Of a DNA stretch of 64,000 nucleotides, positions 35,349-44,479 are shown piece after piece. Every line of letters starts with the position of its first letter. The stretch's first letter is position 1. The stretch comes from Anaerolineaceae bacterium (GTDB lineage: Bacteria; Chloroflexota; Anaerolineae; Aggregatilineales; Phototrophicaceae), in contig JAPPOB010000007.1 of NCBI GenBank assembly GCA_028818375.1, positions 38,480 through 102,479 on the forward strand. Direction: 5' to 3'. Both the position numbers and the translations under genes were made by a program. The notes beneath the pieces were generated by a model. The model was not told the origin of the DNA, did no database searches, and saw nothing but the letters and a program-made list of their open reading frames with translations.

Positions 35349-37169
35349 CTAATAGACGCGTTCTTTCGGCGCGAAACGCTCGTCCTCCGCTTCCAGCGAG
35401 CGGTCCACCGACTTGTCGTGATTCAGCGCCAGCTCCAGCTGCTCCGTGACGAGGCCGCTGGCCTGGCTGCTGATCAGCGAATGCACCATCCAGTTCGCGT
35501 CGTCGCGTTCACGGAAGTCCTCGCGGCTGTGGGCGCCGCGGCTTTCCTCGCGCGCCAGCGCGCACTCCGCCGTCACCACGGCCGTATCCAGCAGACAGCC
35601 CAGCTCCCAGGCTTCCATCAGGTCCGTGTTGAAGACCTGGCCGCGGTCGTCGATGCCGAGGTCCTGCAGGAAGCGCTGGCGCAACTCCAGCACGGCGTCG
35701 CGACCCTGCCGCATGCCATCCGCGCTGCGGAAGACGCCGACGTGCGTCATCATCAGGCTCTGCATTTGCGCGCGCAACTCGCCGGGCCGGCTGCTGCCCT
35801 CACTGTTGCGAATGCGTTCGAACTCCGCGCGCACTTCCTCAGCGGCGTCCATCGGCGGCGGGATCAGGGGCGCCTCGCGCACGAAATTGGCGATGCGCTT
35901 GCCGCCGCGGCGCCCGAAGACGACCAGGTCCACCAGGGAATTGGTGCCCAGCCGGTTGGCGCCGTGGCAACTGACGCAGGCCACCTCGCCCGCCGCATAC
36001 AGGCCCTGCATCACCTTGCCGGCCGCGTCAACGATCACCTCGGCGTTGACGTTAGTGGGGATGCCGCCCATGGCATAGTGTGCCGTGGGTTGCACCGGCA
36101 TCGGCTCCTGCAGCGGGTCCACACCGGCGTAGGTGCGACAGACCTCCAGGGTCTCCGCCAGGTTGCGCGCGATGAAGTCCTCGTCGATGCGCCGCGTCTC
36201 GCCGGCCTCCGCCAGATAGCGGTTGACCGTCTCCGGCCGGATGTCGAGGTGCAGGTAGTCGCTGCCGCGGATGCCCTTGCCGTCGCGCAGTTCAAGATAC
36301 ATGGAGCGGCTGACCACGTCGCGGCTGGCGAGGTCCTTGATCGTCGGCGCATAGCGCTCCATGAAACGCTCGCCATGGCGGTTGAGCAACACGCCGCCCT
36401 CGCCGCGGATGCCCTCGGTCAGCAGCACGCCGAGGCCGTACAGCCCGGTGGGATGAAACTGGTAGAACTCCATGTCCTCCAGTGGCAGGCCGCGGCGCAG
36501 GACAATGGCCGCGCCGTCGCCGGTCAGGCTGTGGGCGTTGCTGGTCACCTGCCACACGCGGCCCCAGCCGCCGGTGGCGAAGAGCGTGGCTTTTGCATTG
36601 AAGCAGTGAAACTCGCCGCTGCCCAGTTTGATGGCCACCGCGCCGCAGGCCACCCCCTGATTGAGCAGCAGATCGACCACCTGGTACTCGTCGAAGAAGC
36701 GCACCTCGTTGCGCAGACACTGCTGATAGAGCGTCTGCAAAATCATGTGGCCGGTGCGGTCCGCCGAGTGGCAGGCGCGGCGCACGGCCTTCTCACCGAA
36801 GTTGCTGGTGTGGCCGCCGAAACGCCGCTGGCTGATGCGCCCCTCGGAAGTGCGGTCGAAGGGCAGGCCCATGTGCTCCAGTTCGATGACGGCGTCGACG
36901 GCCTCCTCGCCCAGCACCCGCACCGCATCCTGGTCAGCGAGGTAGTCGCCACCCTTGACCGTGTCGTACATGTGCCATTCGGGCCGGTCTTCCTCGTGGT
37001 TGCCGAGGGCCGCCCCGATGCCGCCGAGGGCCGCCCCGGTGTGGCTGCGGGTGGGGTAAAGCTTGCTGACCACGGCGACCTTCGCGCCGCCCTGGCTGGC
37101 GTAAAGCGCCGCCATCAACCCGGCGCCGCCGGCGCCCACGATCAGTGCGTCAAACTGGTGGGTCTGCAT
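35349..37169 (-). CDS. sdhA: Succinate dehydrogenase flavoprotein subunit
   Basis: Catalytic FAD subunit, 606 aa. The FAD-binding motif [12 protein letters not shown] is at residues 10-21, and the covalent-FAD histidine lies in SHTGAALGG (canonical SHTxAAxGG). The active-site segments HPTGLYG and RGEGGVLLN near 246-265, and [10 protein letters not shown] near 370, are present. It is located 18 bp after the anchor subunit. Completes a three-gene complex II. Confidence 0.96.
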   Translation of the reverse strand: MQTHQFDALIVGAGGAGLMAALYASQGGAKVAVVSKLYPTRSHTGAALGGIGAALGNHEEDRPEWHMYDTVKGGDYLADQDAVRVLGEEAVDAVIELEHMGLPFDRTSEGRISQRRFGGHTSNFGEKAVRRACHSADRTGHMILQTLYQQCLRNEVRFFDEYQVVDLLLNQGVACGAVAIKLGSGEFHCFNAKATLFATGGWGRVWQVTSNAHSLTGDGAAIVLRRGLPLEDMEFYQFHPTGLYGLGVLLTEGIRGEGGVLLNRHGERFMERYAPTIKDLASRDVVSRSMYLELRDGKGIRGSDYLHLDIRPETVNRYLAEAGETRRIDEDFIARNLAETLEVCRTYAGVDPLQEPMPVQPTAHYAMGGIPTNVNAEVIVDAAGKVMQGLYAAGEVACVSCHGANRLGTNSLVDLVVFGRRGGKRIANFVREAPLIPPPMDAAEEVRAEFERIRNSEGSSRPGELRAQMQSLMMTHVGVFRSADGMRQGRDAVLELRQRFLQDLGIDDRGQVFNTDLMEAWELGCLLDTAVVTAECALAREESRGAHSREDFRERDDANWMVHSLISSQASGLVTEQLELALNHDKSVDRSLEAEDERFAPKERVY

Positions 37170-37187
37170 CGTCTCCGCGTCTCCGCT

Positions 37188-38207
37188 TCAGGAGCCGGCG
37201 TGCAGGCGCTCCATGGCCTCCACGCCCATCTCGATGGCGGTCTCGTCGATCGTGCCCAGCAGCGCGCCCACGCCCAGCACCAGCAGCGTCAGCGCGCCCA
37301 GCATACACAGGTATACGCTGGCGCGGCGCAGGAAGGGGCTGTGTGAGGTGTAGTCGGTGAGTACGTAACGCAGGCCGTTGAAGCCGTGCGCCACGACCAG
37401 CGCCAGCAGCGCGAAATCGTAGACGCGCCAGACCGCCACGCCGCCCACCAGCAGGTTCCAGCGGTTGGCGACGAACTCGACGGCCGTGCCGCTTTCATTG
37501 ATGACGCCGCCCGTCCCGACCACGTCGTGCCCCTGGGCCGTGATGTCGAAAACGCCTTGCAACACGTGCATCACAGCCAGATGACCGAAGACCAGCGGAA
37601 GGATCAGCAGCGAACTGACGCGCATGAAGGACCACCAGAAACGCTCGCTGCGGCTGCCCTGGGGGTCAACGACGCCGGTCGCGCTGTCGCCGCCGGAGAT
37701 CAGGCCGTGCAGACCGGACAGGATCAGCGCGGCGACGATGGCGGCGATGAAGCCGGGTAGAAAGACCAGTTGCGCGCGCAGCACTTCCGTCAGCGGCAGC
37801 ACCTGCGGCGCCGAATTGTAGAAATCCAGCACGTGGCCGAACATCAGCAGGAAGACCGGCGCCAGCACGACCAGCGTGACGAGCAGCACGATCTGCGCGG
37901 CGCGTTGCTGATGGCGCCAGAGATGGGGATTGTAATCGAAGAAGACGATGCGCAGGCCGTTGAAGGCGTGGTAAACCACCGCCGCCACAAGGCCGAACTC
38001 GCCGATGGTGAAAAGCGGCGACTGGTAAGTGGCGATCGCCTCCTCGTAGAGCTCGGGCCAGAAGACGGCCCAGGAGGTATCGACGACGTGCAGCACCAGG
38101 AAGAGCACCACGCCGAGCCCGCTCAGGCGGTGCAGCACCCAACTCCACTGACCGATGGCGCCCCGGTAGCGCAGCGTCTCGGTGACCGTGATGACCAGTG
38201 ACGTCAA
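37188..38207 (-). CDS. sdhC: Fused succinate dehydrogenase membrane anchor (SdhC-SdhD in one chain)
   Basis: 339 aa from a TTG start at 38207, chosen because GGAGG lies 6 bp upstream; the longer frame to 38303 lacks conserved residues. The N-terminal half is SdhC-like (GQWSWVLHRLSGLGVVLFLVLHVVD with heme-type His, then YHAFNGLRIVFFDY). The C-terminal half repeats the theme (RVSSLLILPLVFGHLAVMHVLQG, then VVAHGFNGLRYVLTDY), so both anchors are in one polypeptide. HAFNGLR and HGFNGLR are the paired family motifs with a His each. About seven to eight TM helices in all. -10 TATACT lies at 38245-38240 on the minus strand. Confidence 0.9.
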   Translation of the reverse strand: MTSLVITVTETLRYRGAIGQWSWVLHRLSGLGVVLFLVLHVVDTSWAVFWPELYEEAIATYQSPLFTIGEFGLVAAVVYHAFNGLRIVFFDYNPHLWRHQQRAAQIVLLVTLVVLAPVFLLMFGHVLDFYNSAPQVLPLTEVLRAQLVFLPGFIAAIVAALILSGLHGLISGGDSATGVVDPQGSRSERFWWSFMRVSSLLILPLVFGHLAVMHVLQGVFDITAQGHDVVGTGGVINESGTAVEFVANRWNLLVGGVAVWRVYDFALLALVVAHGFNGLRYVLTDYTSHSPFLRRASVYLCMLGALTLLVLGVGALLGTIDETAIEMGVEAMERLHAGS

Positions 38208-38341
38208 GGAATGCCTCCGGGCTGCGGGCGCAGGCGCGCAGTATAGCAGCGCGGACAGGCCGTCGCAATGCCGCCGGACTGCGGGCGCGGGCTGCCGCGG
38301 CACAGGGCCGGATCAAATGACGGTCTTGTCGCTGTGGCCGT

Positions 38342-38893
38342 TCAGGACGTTTCGGAGAAGATGTCGCTGACGGGGACGCGGAACCCCGGCAGCACCTCGC
38401 CGCCTTCGATGAGGTCGTCGCCGCGCAGGGTACGTGGCGGACCGTCGGCGACGTGAAGCTCGAGCGTACCCGTCCGCGGGTAGAGGAGCCAGACCATTGA
38501 CGTGCCATGCTGCAGGTAGCGTGCCGCTTTCACTTCCAGTTCGCTGCGGGTGTTGCTGCGGCTGTGCACCTCCACCGCCAGCAGGGGGGCTTCGGTCGGA
38601 ACGCCAGGGTCAGCACCTGTCCGCTGGACGGCGACATCCGGCTGACAGTACCAGCCGTCGAGGTTGTGCAGGGCTTCGGTACCCACGTCGTAGCCGGGCA
38701 AGGCACCGGCATCCAGCCACGCCGCCAGCAACACGGCGACGCGCGCCTGCTTCCTGGAGTGCAACCAGCTCGGCGCCATCTCGACGATTTCCCCCCTGGA
38801 GTTGAATGTGAACTTCTTGCCGGGGTACTGCCTGACCAACTCGAAATACCGCTCCAGGGTCAGTTCGGCCGGGTTGCGAACGGTGACAGCCAT
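38342..38893 (-). CDS. Uma2-family (DUF820) endonuclease-like protein, copy 1
   Basis: 183 aa. PD-(D/E)XK-fold protein of a family greatly expanded in Cyanobacteria and Chloroflexota. Putative catalytic residues: P85-D86 (CQPDVAV), E108 in LLAVEVHS and K122 in EVKAARYL. Residues 1-36 and the last 40 or so are identical to copy 2 at 39020, and so is the upstream DNA with TATACT (38926-38921); the middle differs strongly. Biological role of the family is unsettled. AAGGGAG precedes the start. Confidence 0.88.
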   Translation of the reverse strand: MAVTVRNPAELTLERYFELVRQYPGKKFTFNSRGEIVEMAPSWLHSRKQARVAVLLAAWLDAGALPGYDVGTEALHNLDGWYCQPDVAVQRTGADPGVPTEAPLLAVEVHSRSNTRSELEVKAARYLQHGTSMVWLLYPRTGTLELHVADGPPRTLRGDDLIEGGEVLPGFRVPVSDIFSETS

Positions 38894-39019
38894 GCTGCGC
38901 TCCCTTTACGCTCCGCCTTCAGTATAACCGACAGTCGCGCAGCCAGAGAACCGGGCGTAGTGACGCGGGCTGCCCCGTCCCGGGGCGGGATTAGTGGACG
39001 GTCTTGTCGCTGTGGCCGT

Positions 39020-39568
39020 TCAGGACGTTTCGGAGAAGATGTCGCTGACGGGGACGCGGAACCCCGGCAGCACCTCGCCGCCTTCGATGAGGTCGTCGCC
39101 GCGCAGGGTACGTGGCGGACCGTCGGCGACGTGTAGCACGAGCGAAGCCGTTTGCGGATAGAGCAGCCAGACCATCTGCGTGCCCTTCTGCAGGTAGCGC
39201 GCCGCCTTCGCTTCCAGTTCGCTGCGGGTGTTGCTGCGGCTGTGCACCTCCACCGCCAGCAAGGGGGCTTCCTGCGCAACGGGCGGGCCTTCCTCGCGGC
39301 AAATCACCACGTCCGGTTGACAGATCCAGCCATCGAGATTGTGCAGAATTTCCACGCCTGTTCGAAATCCAGGCAGGGAACCGGTCAGCAACCAGTTTTT
39401 CAGCAGCCAAGCAATGTCCACCTGCAGGAAGCCGTGAGCGCGTACAGGTGCCATCTCGATGATTTCCCCCCTGGAGTTGAATGTGAACTTCTTGCCGGGG
39501 TATTGCCTGACCAACTCGAAATACCGCTCCAGGGTCAGTTCGGCCGGGTTGCGAACGGTGACAGCCAT
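39020..39568 (-). CDS. Uma2-family (DUF820) endonuclease-like protein, copy 2
   Basis: 182 aa, tandem paralogue of copy 1. Core motif CQPDVVI, then LLAVEVHSRSNTRSELE and KAARYLQ give the same D/E/K set. The divergent segment (residues about 41-100, PVRAHGFLQVDIAWLLKNWL) aligns only loosely with copy 1, while both flanks including 30-40 bp of promoter and the 3' region are near-identical at DNA level. This points to gene conversion or a selectively replaced middle. Promoter TATACT at 39601-39596. Confidence 0.88.
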   Translation of the reverse strand: MAVTVRNPAELTLERYFELVRQYPGKKFTFNSRGEIIEMAPVRAHGFLQVDIAWLLKNWLLTGSLPGFRTGVEILHNLDGWICQPDVVICREEGPPVAQEAPLLAVEVHSRSNTRSELEAKAARYLQKGTQMVWLLYPQTASLVLHVADGPPRTLRGDDLIEGGEVLPGFRVPVSDIFSETS

Positions 39569-39668
39569 GCTGCGCTCCCTTTACGCTCCGCCTTCAGTAT
39601 AACCGACAGCCGCGAGACCAGAGAATTGGGCGTGGTGGCGCGGGAAGGCCGTCGCCACGCCGCCTGGC

Positions 39669-39698
39669 TTGACGCTGCGCCGCCGCCTCCTGTAAAAT
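39669..39698 (+). promoter_or_regulatory. Promoter of tRNA-Ala
   Basis: TTGACG (39669-39674) and TAAAAT (39693-39698) with an 18-bp spacer, 11 bp before the tRNA. This is the best -35/-10 pair in the window. Confidence 0.75.
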
Positions 39699-39709
39699 GT
39701 GCCGCCAGC

Positions 39710-39785
39710 GGGCCTGTAGCTCAGTTGGGAGAGCGCCACAATCGCACTGTGGAGGCCAGGGGTTCGAGTCCCCTCAGGTCCACCA
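39710..39785 (+). tRNA. tRNA-Ala (CGC)
   Basis: Cloverleaf: acceptor GGGCCTG/CAGGTCC with the G3-U70 pair that identifies alanine tRNA; D arm GCTC..GAGC; anticodon stem CCACA/TGTGG with loop ATCGCAC (anticodon CGC); variable loop AGGCC; T arm AGGGG-TTCGAGT-CCCCT; discriminator A; encoded CCA at 39783-39785. Confidence 0.95.
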
Positions 39786-39842
39786 GAATCTGAAATGTGA
39801 GACCCCGACCAGGCGCACGCGGGGCGGCCAGGAGCAAACGGG

Positions 39843-40313
39843 ATGGCCGGCAAGTCATCAGGGAAGTCAACCAGCTTCGAGGAGAGAGCAGCTGCCCTGC
39901 GGGCCAGCGGAAAGCCCGTCCTGCTCTCCGGCGGCAACCCGCAGATCCCCAAAGGCGACGGCGACGCGCCCGTGCAGGCCTACATCGCCGCCATGCCCGG
40001 CTGGAAGCGCGCGCTCGGGCGGCGCATCGACGAGATCATCGTGGAACAGGCGCCGGAGGTGCGCAAGGCGGTGCGCTGGAACTCACCCTTCTATGGCATC
40101 AAGGGCCAGGGCTGGTTCCTCAGCACCCACGTCTTCACGCGCTATGTAAAAGTGACCTTCCTCGACGGCAAGTCGCTGGATCCCTACCCGCCCGGCTCGG
40201 GCAAGGACCCCGACGCGCGCTGGTACGACATCTACGAGGATGCTTTCGACGAGGAACAGTTCGTCGAGTGGGTGCGGCAGGCGGCCGCCCTGCCCGGCTG
40301 GGACGGCTTTTGA
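39843..40313 (+). CDS. DUF1801 domain-containing protein
   Basis: 156 aa. The family core is visible: VQAYIAAMPGWKRALGRRIDEI, EVRKAVRWNSPFYGIKGQGW and YVKVTFLDG. DUF1801 proteins (YdhG/YobT type) have a small alpha/beta fold of unclear function; some relatives were linked to iron handling or stress. A basic Ser/Lys N-terminus (MAGKSSGKSTS) precedes the domain. Located 57 bp after tRNA-Ala as a single-gene unit. Confidence 0.85.
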   Translation: MAGKSSGKSTSFEERAAALRASGKPVLLSGGNPQIPKGDGDAPVQAYIAAMPGWKRALGRRIDEIIVEQAPEVRKAVRWNSPFYGIKGQGWFLSTHVFTRYVKVTFLDGKSLDPYPPGSGKDPDARWYDIYEDAFDEEQFVEWVRQAAALPGWDGF

Positions 40314-40359
40314 TACGCTGAACAGTCAGGGCCGTCGCCGCTGACCGGTCCGCCCGTCT

Positions 40360-40749
40360 TCAGATCTCGTGCTCTAAGGTCATGTCGTGCTGTTCGGCGT
40401 GGCCGGCAGCGAAGCCGCCGCTGCCCGACAGCCCCGCCAGCTCGCCGGTCCCCGAGCCCGGCACGACCTCGCAGCTCGCCCTGGCCTGCTCGCCGTCGTA
40501 GACGCCCGTATGCCGCAGCACGAAGCTGCCGGTCCGCCCGCCCAGAGTGCCCACGACCTTTTCGAAGCCCAGGAAGGAGGCGTTTTCGTCGTCGAGGTAG
40601 GTCATCGCGTACATCAGGACGCCCGTCGCGACCAGATCGCCCTCAAAGGACTTGCGGATCTGCGCCCGGGTCAATGTCGGGCCGTCCTCCGGCTCGTCAA
40701 AGGCTTCTTCGTCCCGGCCCAGGATTCTGAAGGTCACACTGGCGTGCAT
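40360..40749 (-). CDS. DUF3224 domain-containing protein
   Basis: 129 aa from ATG 40749, which follows AGGAAAGG. Typical DUF3224 features: TRAQIRKSFEGDLVATGV (residues about 28-45), the segment TYLDDENASFLGFEKVVGTLGG, then SFVLRHTGVYDG, and a C-terminal acidic/histidine end EQHDMTLEHEI. The family is a small beta-barrel related to allene-oxide-cyclase-like folds; function unknown, small-molecule binding suspected. Confidence 0.85.
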   Translation of the reverse strand: MHASVTFRILGRDEEAFDEPEDGPTLTRAQIRKSFEGDLVATGVLMYAMTYLDDENASFLGFEKVVGTLGGRTGSFVLRHTGVYDGEQARASCEVVPGSGTGELAGLSGSGGFAAGHAEQHDMTLEHEI

Positions 40750-40851
40750 TCGCCTTTCCTCAAATGGTTGACTGGAATCAGCATACACCGGGCGCGCTGT
40801 GAATCCCGGGGGCAAGGGATCGGCCGCGGAGTGACGCTGGCCGCCCTGTCT

Positions 40852-41241
40852 TCAGACCTCGTCAAGGGGCTGATGGAAGTAGTAGCAAAGTCCGTCCGGC
40901 GCGATGACGAAGAAGACCTGAAGCTTACACCCGTCCTCCTCGTCCACGCGCCAGTTGCCGGTTTCGACGCCTTTGGCCTGCAGTTCGTCGCGAGCCCTGT
41001 GGATGTCCGTGACGCGGATCGCCGCGCCCTCGCTGGCGGGATCGCCGCCGTTGACCGCAAAGCCGATTTGCACGCCGTCGCGCTCCAGCGTCACCGCCGG
41101 CTGCGGCCCGCCGCGCCTTTCGACTTCCCGCAGCCCGAAGGCGTGACTGTACCAGCGCGTGGCGTCATCGATGTCCGCCACCGGCAGGGCGAGGACGTCG
41201 TCGCCATAGGGGAAGGCCGCCTCGTAGAGTTTCTCGCTCAT
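40852..41241 (-). CDS. VOC-superfamily (glyoxalase/bleomycin resistance-like) protein
   Basis: 129 aa, one pair of VOC beta-alpha-beta modules: VLALPVADIDDATRWYSHAF (about 16-35) and AIRVTDIHRARDELQAKG near 74, ending in FFVIAPDGLCYYFHQP. Metal ligands cannot be fixed: only some of the His/Glu positions are present (no His in the first strand), so it may be a non-metal binding variant. Substrate unknown. TACAAT about 70 bp upstream may be its -10. Confidence 0.82.
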   Translation of the reverse strand: MSEKLYEAAFPYGDDVLALPVADIDDATRWYSHAFGLREVERRGGPQPAVTLERDGVQIGFAVNGGDPASEGAAIRVTDIHRARDELQAKGVETGNWRVDEEDGCKLQVFFVIAPDGLCYYFHQPLDEV

Positions 41242-41343
41242 CCTGTCCGGGTCTCCGTTGATGTGGAGTCGCTTGCGGGACGAATGACGGACTCATCCCG
41301 CTCTGGAGATGATTGTACAGCCCTCCGTACACCCGTCTAGCGT

Positions 41344-41445
41344 TCAGACCCGGAATTTGAAGGGCTTCTTGTGGCGGTACTGCGGGATTTCCACGCGCGC
41401 GCCCCCCTGCATCGCCGACTCATGCGCGCAGACCCTCAGCTCCCT
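41344..41445 (-). pseudogene. C-terminal remnant of a Gfo/Idh/MocA-family oxidoreductase
   Basis: The minus strand encodes ELRVCAHESAMQGGARVEIP followed by QYRHKKPFKFRV and TGA (41346-41344). SAMQGGARVEIP is the usual C-terminal end of sugar dehydrogenases of this family. No upstream coding part exists because the desaturase promoter and gene begin immediately after, so this is a truncated fossil left by rearrangement at the desaturase junction. Confidence 0.7.
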
Positions 41446-41490
41446 CGCTATACTCCGGCGCAGGTGGCAGTTGTGTCAGGAGCATGAGCG

Positions 41491-42642
41491 ATGGGCTACC
41501 AGCCACTGGACGAAGTGCGCAAGACGCTGCGCGTGGAGTGGTATCGCAGCCCGATCCCCGGCGCGAAACTGCGCGAACTTTCGCGCCGCAGCGACCGCCA
41601 GGCCTGGTTCCAGGCCGGCGGGCACCTGGCGCTTTTCGTCATCACTGCCGCGCTGGTCACCCACTTCTGGTCGCTGCAACTTTGGGGCGTCTTTCTGGTC
41701 GCGCTCTTCTGTCACGGCACGGTCACCAGCTTCTTCACCGGTGTGGCGCCGCACGAGCTGGGCCACGGCACCGTCTTCCGCACGAAATGGCTCAACAAGG
41801 TCTTTCTCTACCTCTTCAGCCTGATCGGCTGGTGGAATATCTACGACTACGGCAGCAGCCACACCTACCACCATCGCTACACCCTGCACCCCGAGGGCGA
41901 CCGCGAGAACCTCTTGCCGCTGGAACCCTCGCTGGCCTCCTTCTTCATGCTGCAGCTCTTCACCGTCAATCTGGTGACGCAGCCCCGCCGCGTCTTCAGC
42001 AAGGGCGGCCTGGTCTCGACCGTATGGGTCACACTCAAGGCCGCCTTCGGCGTCGTCGGCCCGCCCGAGGTGCCGATCTTCGAATGGCTGCGCGCCCTGC
42101 ACGTCGACCAGCCGGAAGAGTTCCGCAAGTCGGTGCGCTGGTCGCGCATCCTGATCCTCTTCCATGGAAGCGTTCTGGTCATCGCCATCCTGACCGGCCT
42201 GTGGGTTCTGCCGCTGATCTTCAGCGTCGCGCCCTTCATCGCCAACTGGTTGCACTACTTCGTCGGCATGACGCAGCACTGCGGCCTGATGGAAAACGTG
42301 CCCGACTTCCGCAAGAGCGTACGCTCGATGCGCCTTAACCCGCTTTTCTCCTTCCTCTACTGGCGCATGGAATGGCACACCGAGCACCACATGTACGCCG
42401 GCGTGCCCTGCTACAACCTCGGCCGGCTTTACGAGGAAATCGCCGACGACATGCCCGAGCCGCGCAGCCTCATCGGCGCCTGGCGCGAGATGCGCATGAT
42501 CTGGCGTGTACAGAAGCGTGACCCCGACTACCAGTTCGACACGCCCCTGCCGCCGACGGCGCGCCGCATCCGCAGCGAAAAGCCGGAAGCAATCGAACTG
42601 GAAAGCTCCATCGGCGAGCTGGCGCCGGCGGGCCTGAGGTAG
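41491..42642 (+). CDS. Fatty acid desaturase family protein, copy 1 of 3
   Basis: 383-aa membrane di-iron enzyme. The three histidine boxes are HELGHGTVFR (residues about 89-98), HTYHHRYTLHPEGD (about 125-138) and EWHTEHHMYAGVPCYNL (about 289-305). Four to five membrane helices lie between. Expected to introduce a double bond or hydroxylate a lipid acyl chain; the precise substrate is not known. -10 TATACT (41449-41454) is 36 bp before the ATG with TCAGGAG as ribosome site; this leader is repeated in front of all three copies. Confidence 0.9.
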   Translation: MGYQPLDEVRKTLRVEWYRSPIPGAKLRELSRRSDRQAWFQAGGHLALFVITAALVTHFWSLQLWGVFLVALFCHGTVTSFFTGVAPHELGHGTVFRTKWLNKVFLYLFSLIGWWNIYDYGSSHTYHHRYTLHPEGDRENLLPLEPSLASFFMLQLFTVNLVTQPRRVFSKGGLVSTVWVTLKAAFGVVGPPEVPIFEWLRALHVDQPEEFRKSVRWSRILILFHGSVLVIAILTGLWVLPLIFSVAPFIANWLHYFVGMTQHCGLMENVPDFRKSVRSMRLNPLFSFLYWRMEWHTEHHMYAGVPCYNLGRLYEEIADDMPEPRSLIGAWREMRMIWRVQKRDPDYQFDTPLPPTARRIRSEKPEAIELESSIGELAPAGLR

Positions 42643-42838
42643 GCCTGGCCCTCGCTTCCTGACCCTCTTTGCCTCGTGAGGTGAGCAAGGGATTCAGGTG
42701 AGGGCGAATTGCCCCAAGTCTTTCTCCTGTCCCGCTCCAACGGGAGAGCCCTTCCCTCAGCATAAGGGCCGCCAGGCAGACGCTCGCCTCCCTGGCTATA
42801 CTCCAGCGCAGGTGGCATCTGTGTCAGGAGTGTGAGCG

Positions 42839-43990
42839 ATGGGTTACCCAGCGCTGGCTGACGTGCGCAAGACCTTTCGCGTCGACTGGTACCGCAGCCC
42901 GGTCCCCGGCGCGAAGCTGCGCGAGCTATCCCGCCGCAGCGACCGCCAGGCCTGGTTTCAGGCCGGCGGGCACCTGACGCTCTTCATTCTCACCGGCGCG
43001 CTGGTCTTTCACTTCTGGACCCTGCAACTCCAGGGCGCCTTTCTCGCCGCGCTCTTCTGCCACGGCACGGTCACCAGCTTCATGCGGGGCGTGGCCGCGC
43101 ACGAACTCGGCCACGGCACCGTCTTCCGCACCAAATGGCTCAACAAGGCCTTTCTCTATCCCTTCAGCCTGATCGGCTGGTGGGATCATTACGACTACGG
43201 CAGCAGCCACACCTACCATCACCGCTACACCCTGCACCCCGAGGGCGACCGCGAGGTGTTGCTGCCGCTGGAACCCTCGCTGGCCTCCTTATTCATGCTT
43301 CAACTCTTCACGATCAACATAACGACGAAGCCACGGCGCGTCTTCGACAAGGGCGGCCTGATCTCCACCGTATGGGTCACACTGCAACGCGCCTTCGGCG
43401 TCGATGGGCCGGCCAGGGTGCCGATCTTTGAATGGTTCCGCGCCCTGCACGCCGACCAGCCGGAGGAATTCCGCAAGTCGGTCCGCTGGTCGCGCCTGCT
43501 GCTCCTCTTCCATGGCAGCATTTTGCTGATTGCCATCGCCACCGGCCTGTGGGTGCTGCCGCTGATCTTCAGCACCGCGACATTCACCGCCAACGGAATT
43601 CGTTACTTCGTCACCCTGCCGCAGCACTGCGGCCTGCAGGACAACGTCAACGACTTCCGCAAAAGCGTGCGTTCGATGCGCCTCAACCCGCTCTTTTCCT
43701 TCCTCTACTGGCGCATGGAATGGCACCTCGAGCACCACATGTACGCCGGCGTGCCCTGCTACAACCTGCGTAAACTTTACGAGGAAATCGCCGACGACCT
43801 GCCCGAGCCGCGCACCCTCATCGGCGCCTGGAAAGAAATGCGCATGGTCTGGCGCGTGCAGAAGGGTGACCCCGACTACCAGTTCGACACGCCCCTGCCG
43901 CCGACGGCGCGCCGCATCCGCAGCGAAAAGCCGGAAGAAATTGAGTTGGAAAGCTCCATCGGCGACCTGGCGCCGGCTGGCCTGCAGTAG
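42839..43990 (+). CDS. Fatty acid desaturase family protein, copy 2 of 3
   Basis: 383 aa, closely similar along its whole length to copy 1, with the same start pattern (MGYPALADVRKTFRVDWYRS) and C-terminus. His boxes: HELGHGTVFR, HTYHHRYTLHPEGD, EWHLEHHMYAGVPCYNL. The first insertion loop differs (FMRGVAAHELGHG). TATACT at 42797-42802. The 196-bp gap to copy 1 carries a CGGGAAAGG-like repeat remnant and the duplicated leader. Confidence 0.9.
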   Translation: MGYPALADVRKTFRVDWYRSPVPGAKLRELSRRSDRQAWFQAGGHLTLFILTGALVFHFWTLQLQGAFLAALFCHGTVTSFMRGVAAHELGHGTVFRTKWLNKAFLYPFSLIGWWDHYDYGSSHTYHHRYTLHPEGDREVLLPLEPSLASLFMLQLFTINITTKPRRVFDKGGLISTVWVTLQRAFGVDGPARVPIFEWFRALHADQPEEFRKSVRWSRLLLLFHGSILLIAIATGLWVLPLIFSTATFTANGIRYFVTLPQHCGLQDNVNDFRKSVRSMRLNPLFSFLYWRMEWHLEHHMYAGVPCYNLRKLYEEIADDLPEPRTLIGAWKEMRMVWRVQKGDPDYQFDTPLPPTARRIRSEKPEEIELESSIGDLAPAGLQ

Positions 43991-44479
43991 GGGCGATTGA
44001 ATTAACCGCCCATGGTGACAGCATGTCGCATGCGGGCGACATGGTATGTCGCCCGTACATCCCGGCACCTACATCTGTAGGGGCGACTTATCAAGTCGCC
44101 CGCCACGTCGGCATGTCACACGCGGGAAAGGATTTTGGGGTGAGGGCTCTCTGGCCCGACGTTTGCCCTCACCCCCCAACCCCCTCTCCCTGAGGGAGAG
44201 GGGGAGATGCCTTTCTGGTTTCTCTCTTCAGATCTTTGTGCAAACGAAAAAAGTGAAACTCTTTTCGGTCTTTTCGCTTTGTTAAAGTCCCTCTCCCTGA
44301 GGGAAGGTCTCCTGCGACTGAGCGGGAAAGGATTTAGGGTGAGGGCGCACTCCCCCCGATCTCTTTCCCGTCCCGCTCCAACGGGCGAGCCTTTCCCTCA
44401 GCGGGATGGCCGCCAGGCAGACCTTCGCCTCCCTGGCTATACTCCGGCGCAGGTGGCATTTGTGTCAGGAGTTTGCGAG
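43991..44479. repeat. 489-bp intergenic region of palindromic repeats and duplicated desaturase leader
   Basis: Contents in order: an imperfect GGGCGATT-type palindrome (43991-44011); GGGCGACAT-GGT-ATGTCGCCC (44034-44054); GGGCGACTT-ATC-AAGTCGCCC (44081-44101); GGGGTGAGGG (44137-44146) paired with CCCTCACCCC (44166-44175); a perfect CCCCTCTCCC-TGA-GGGAGAGGGG hairpin (44181-44203); an AT-rich patch about 44222-44290; another GCGGGAAAGG copy (about 44320); and the duplicated desaturase leader with TATACT at 44438-44443. No coding potential recognised. Confidence 0.8.

Noticed and set aside
41400-41448. A -35 element for the three desaturase promoters
   Set aside because: No TTGACA-like hexamer occurs 16-18 bp upstream of TATACT in any copy, so only the -10 is reported.
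44207-44479. N-terminal extension of desaturase copy 3 back to 44207
   Set aside because: It runs through repeat DNA and the duplicated promoter/leader; the other two copies start at the equivalent of 44480.
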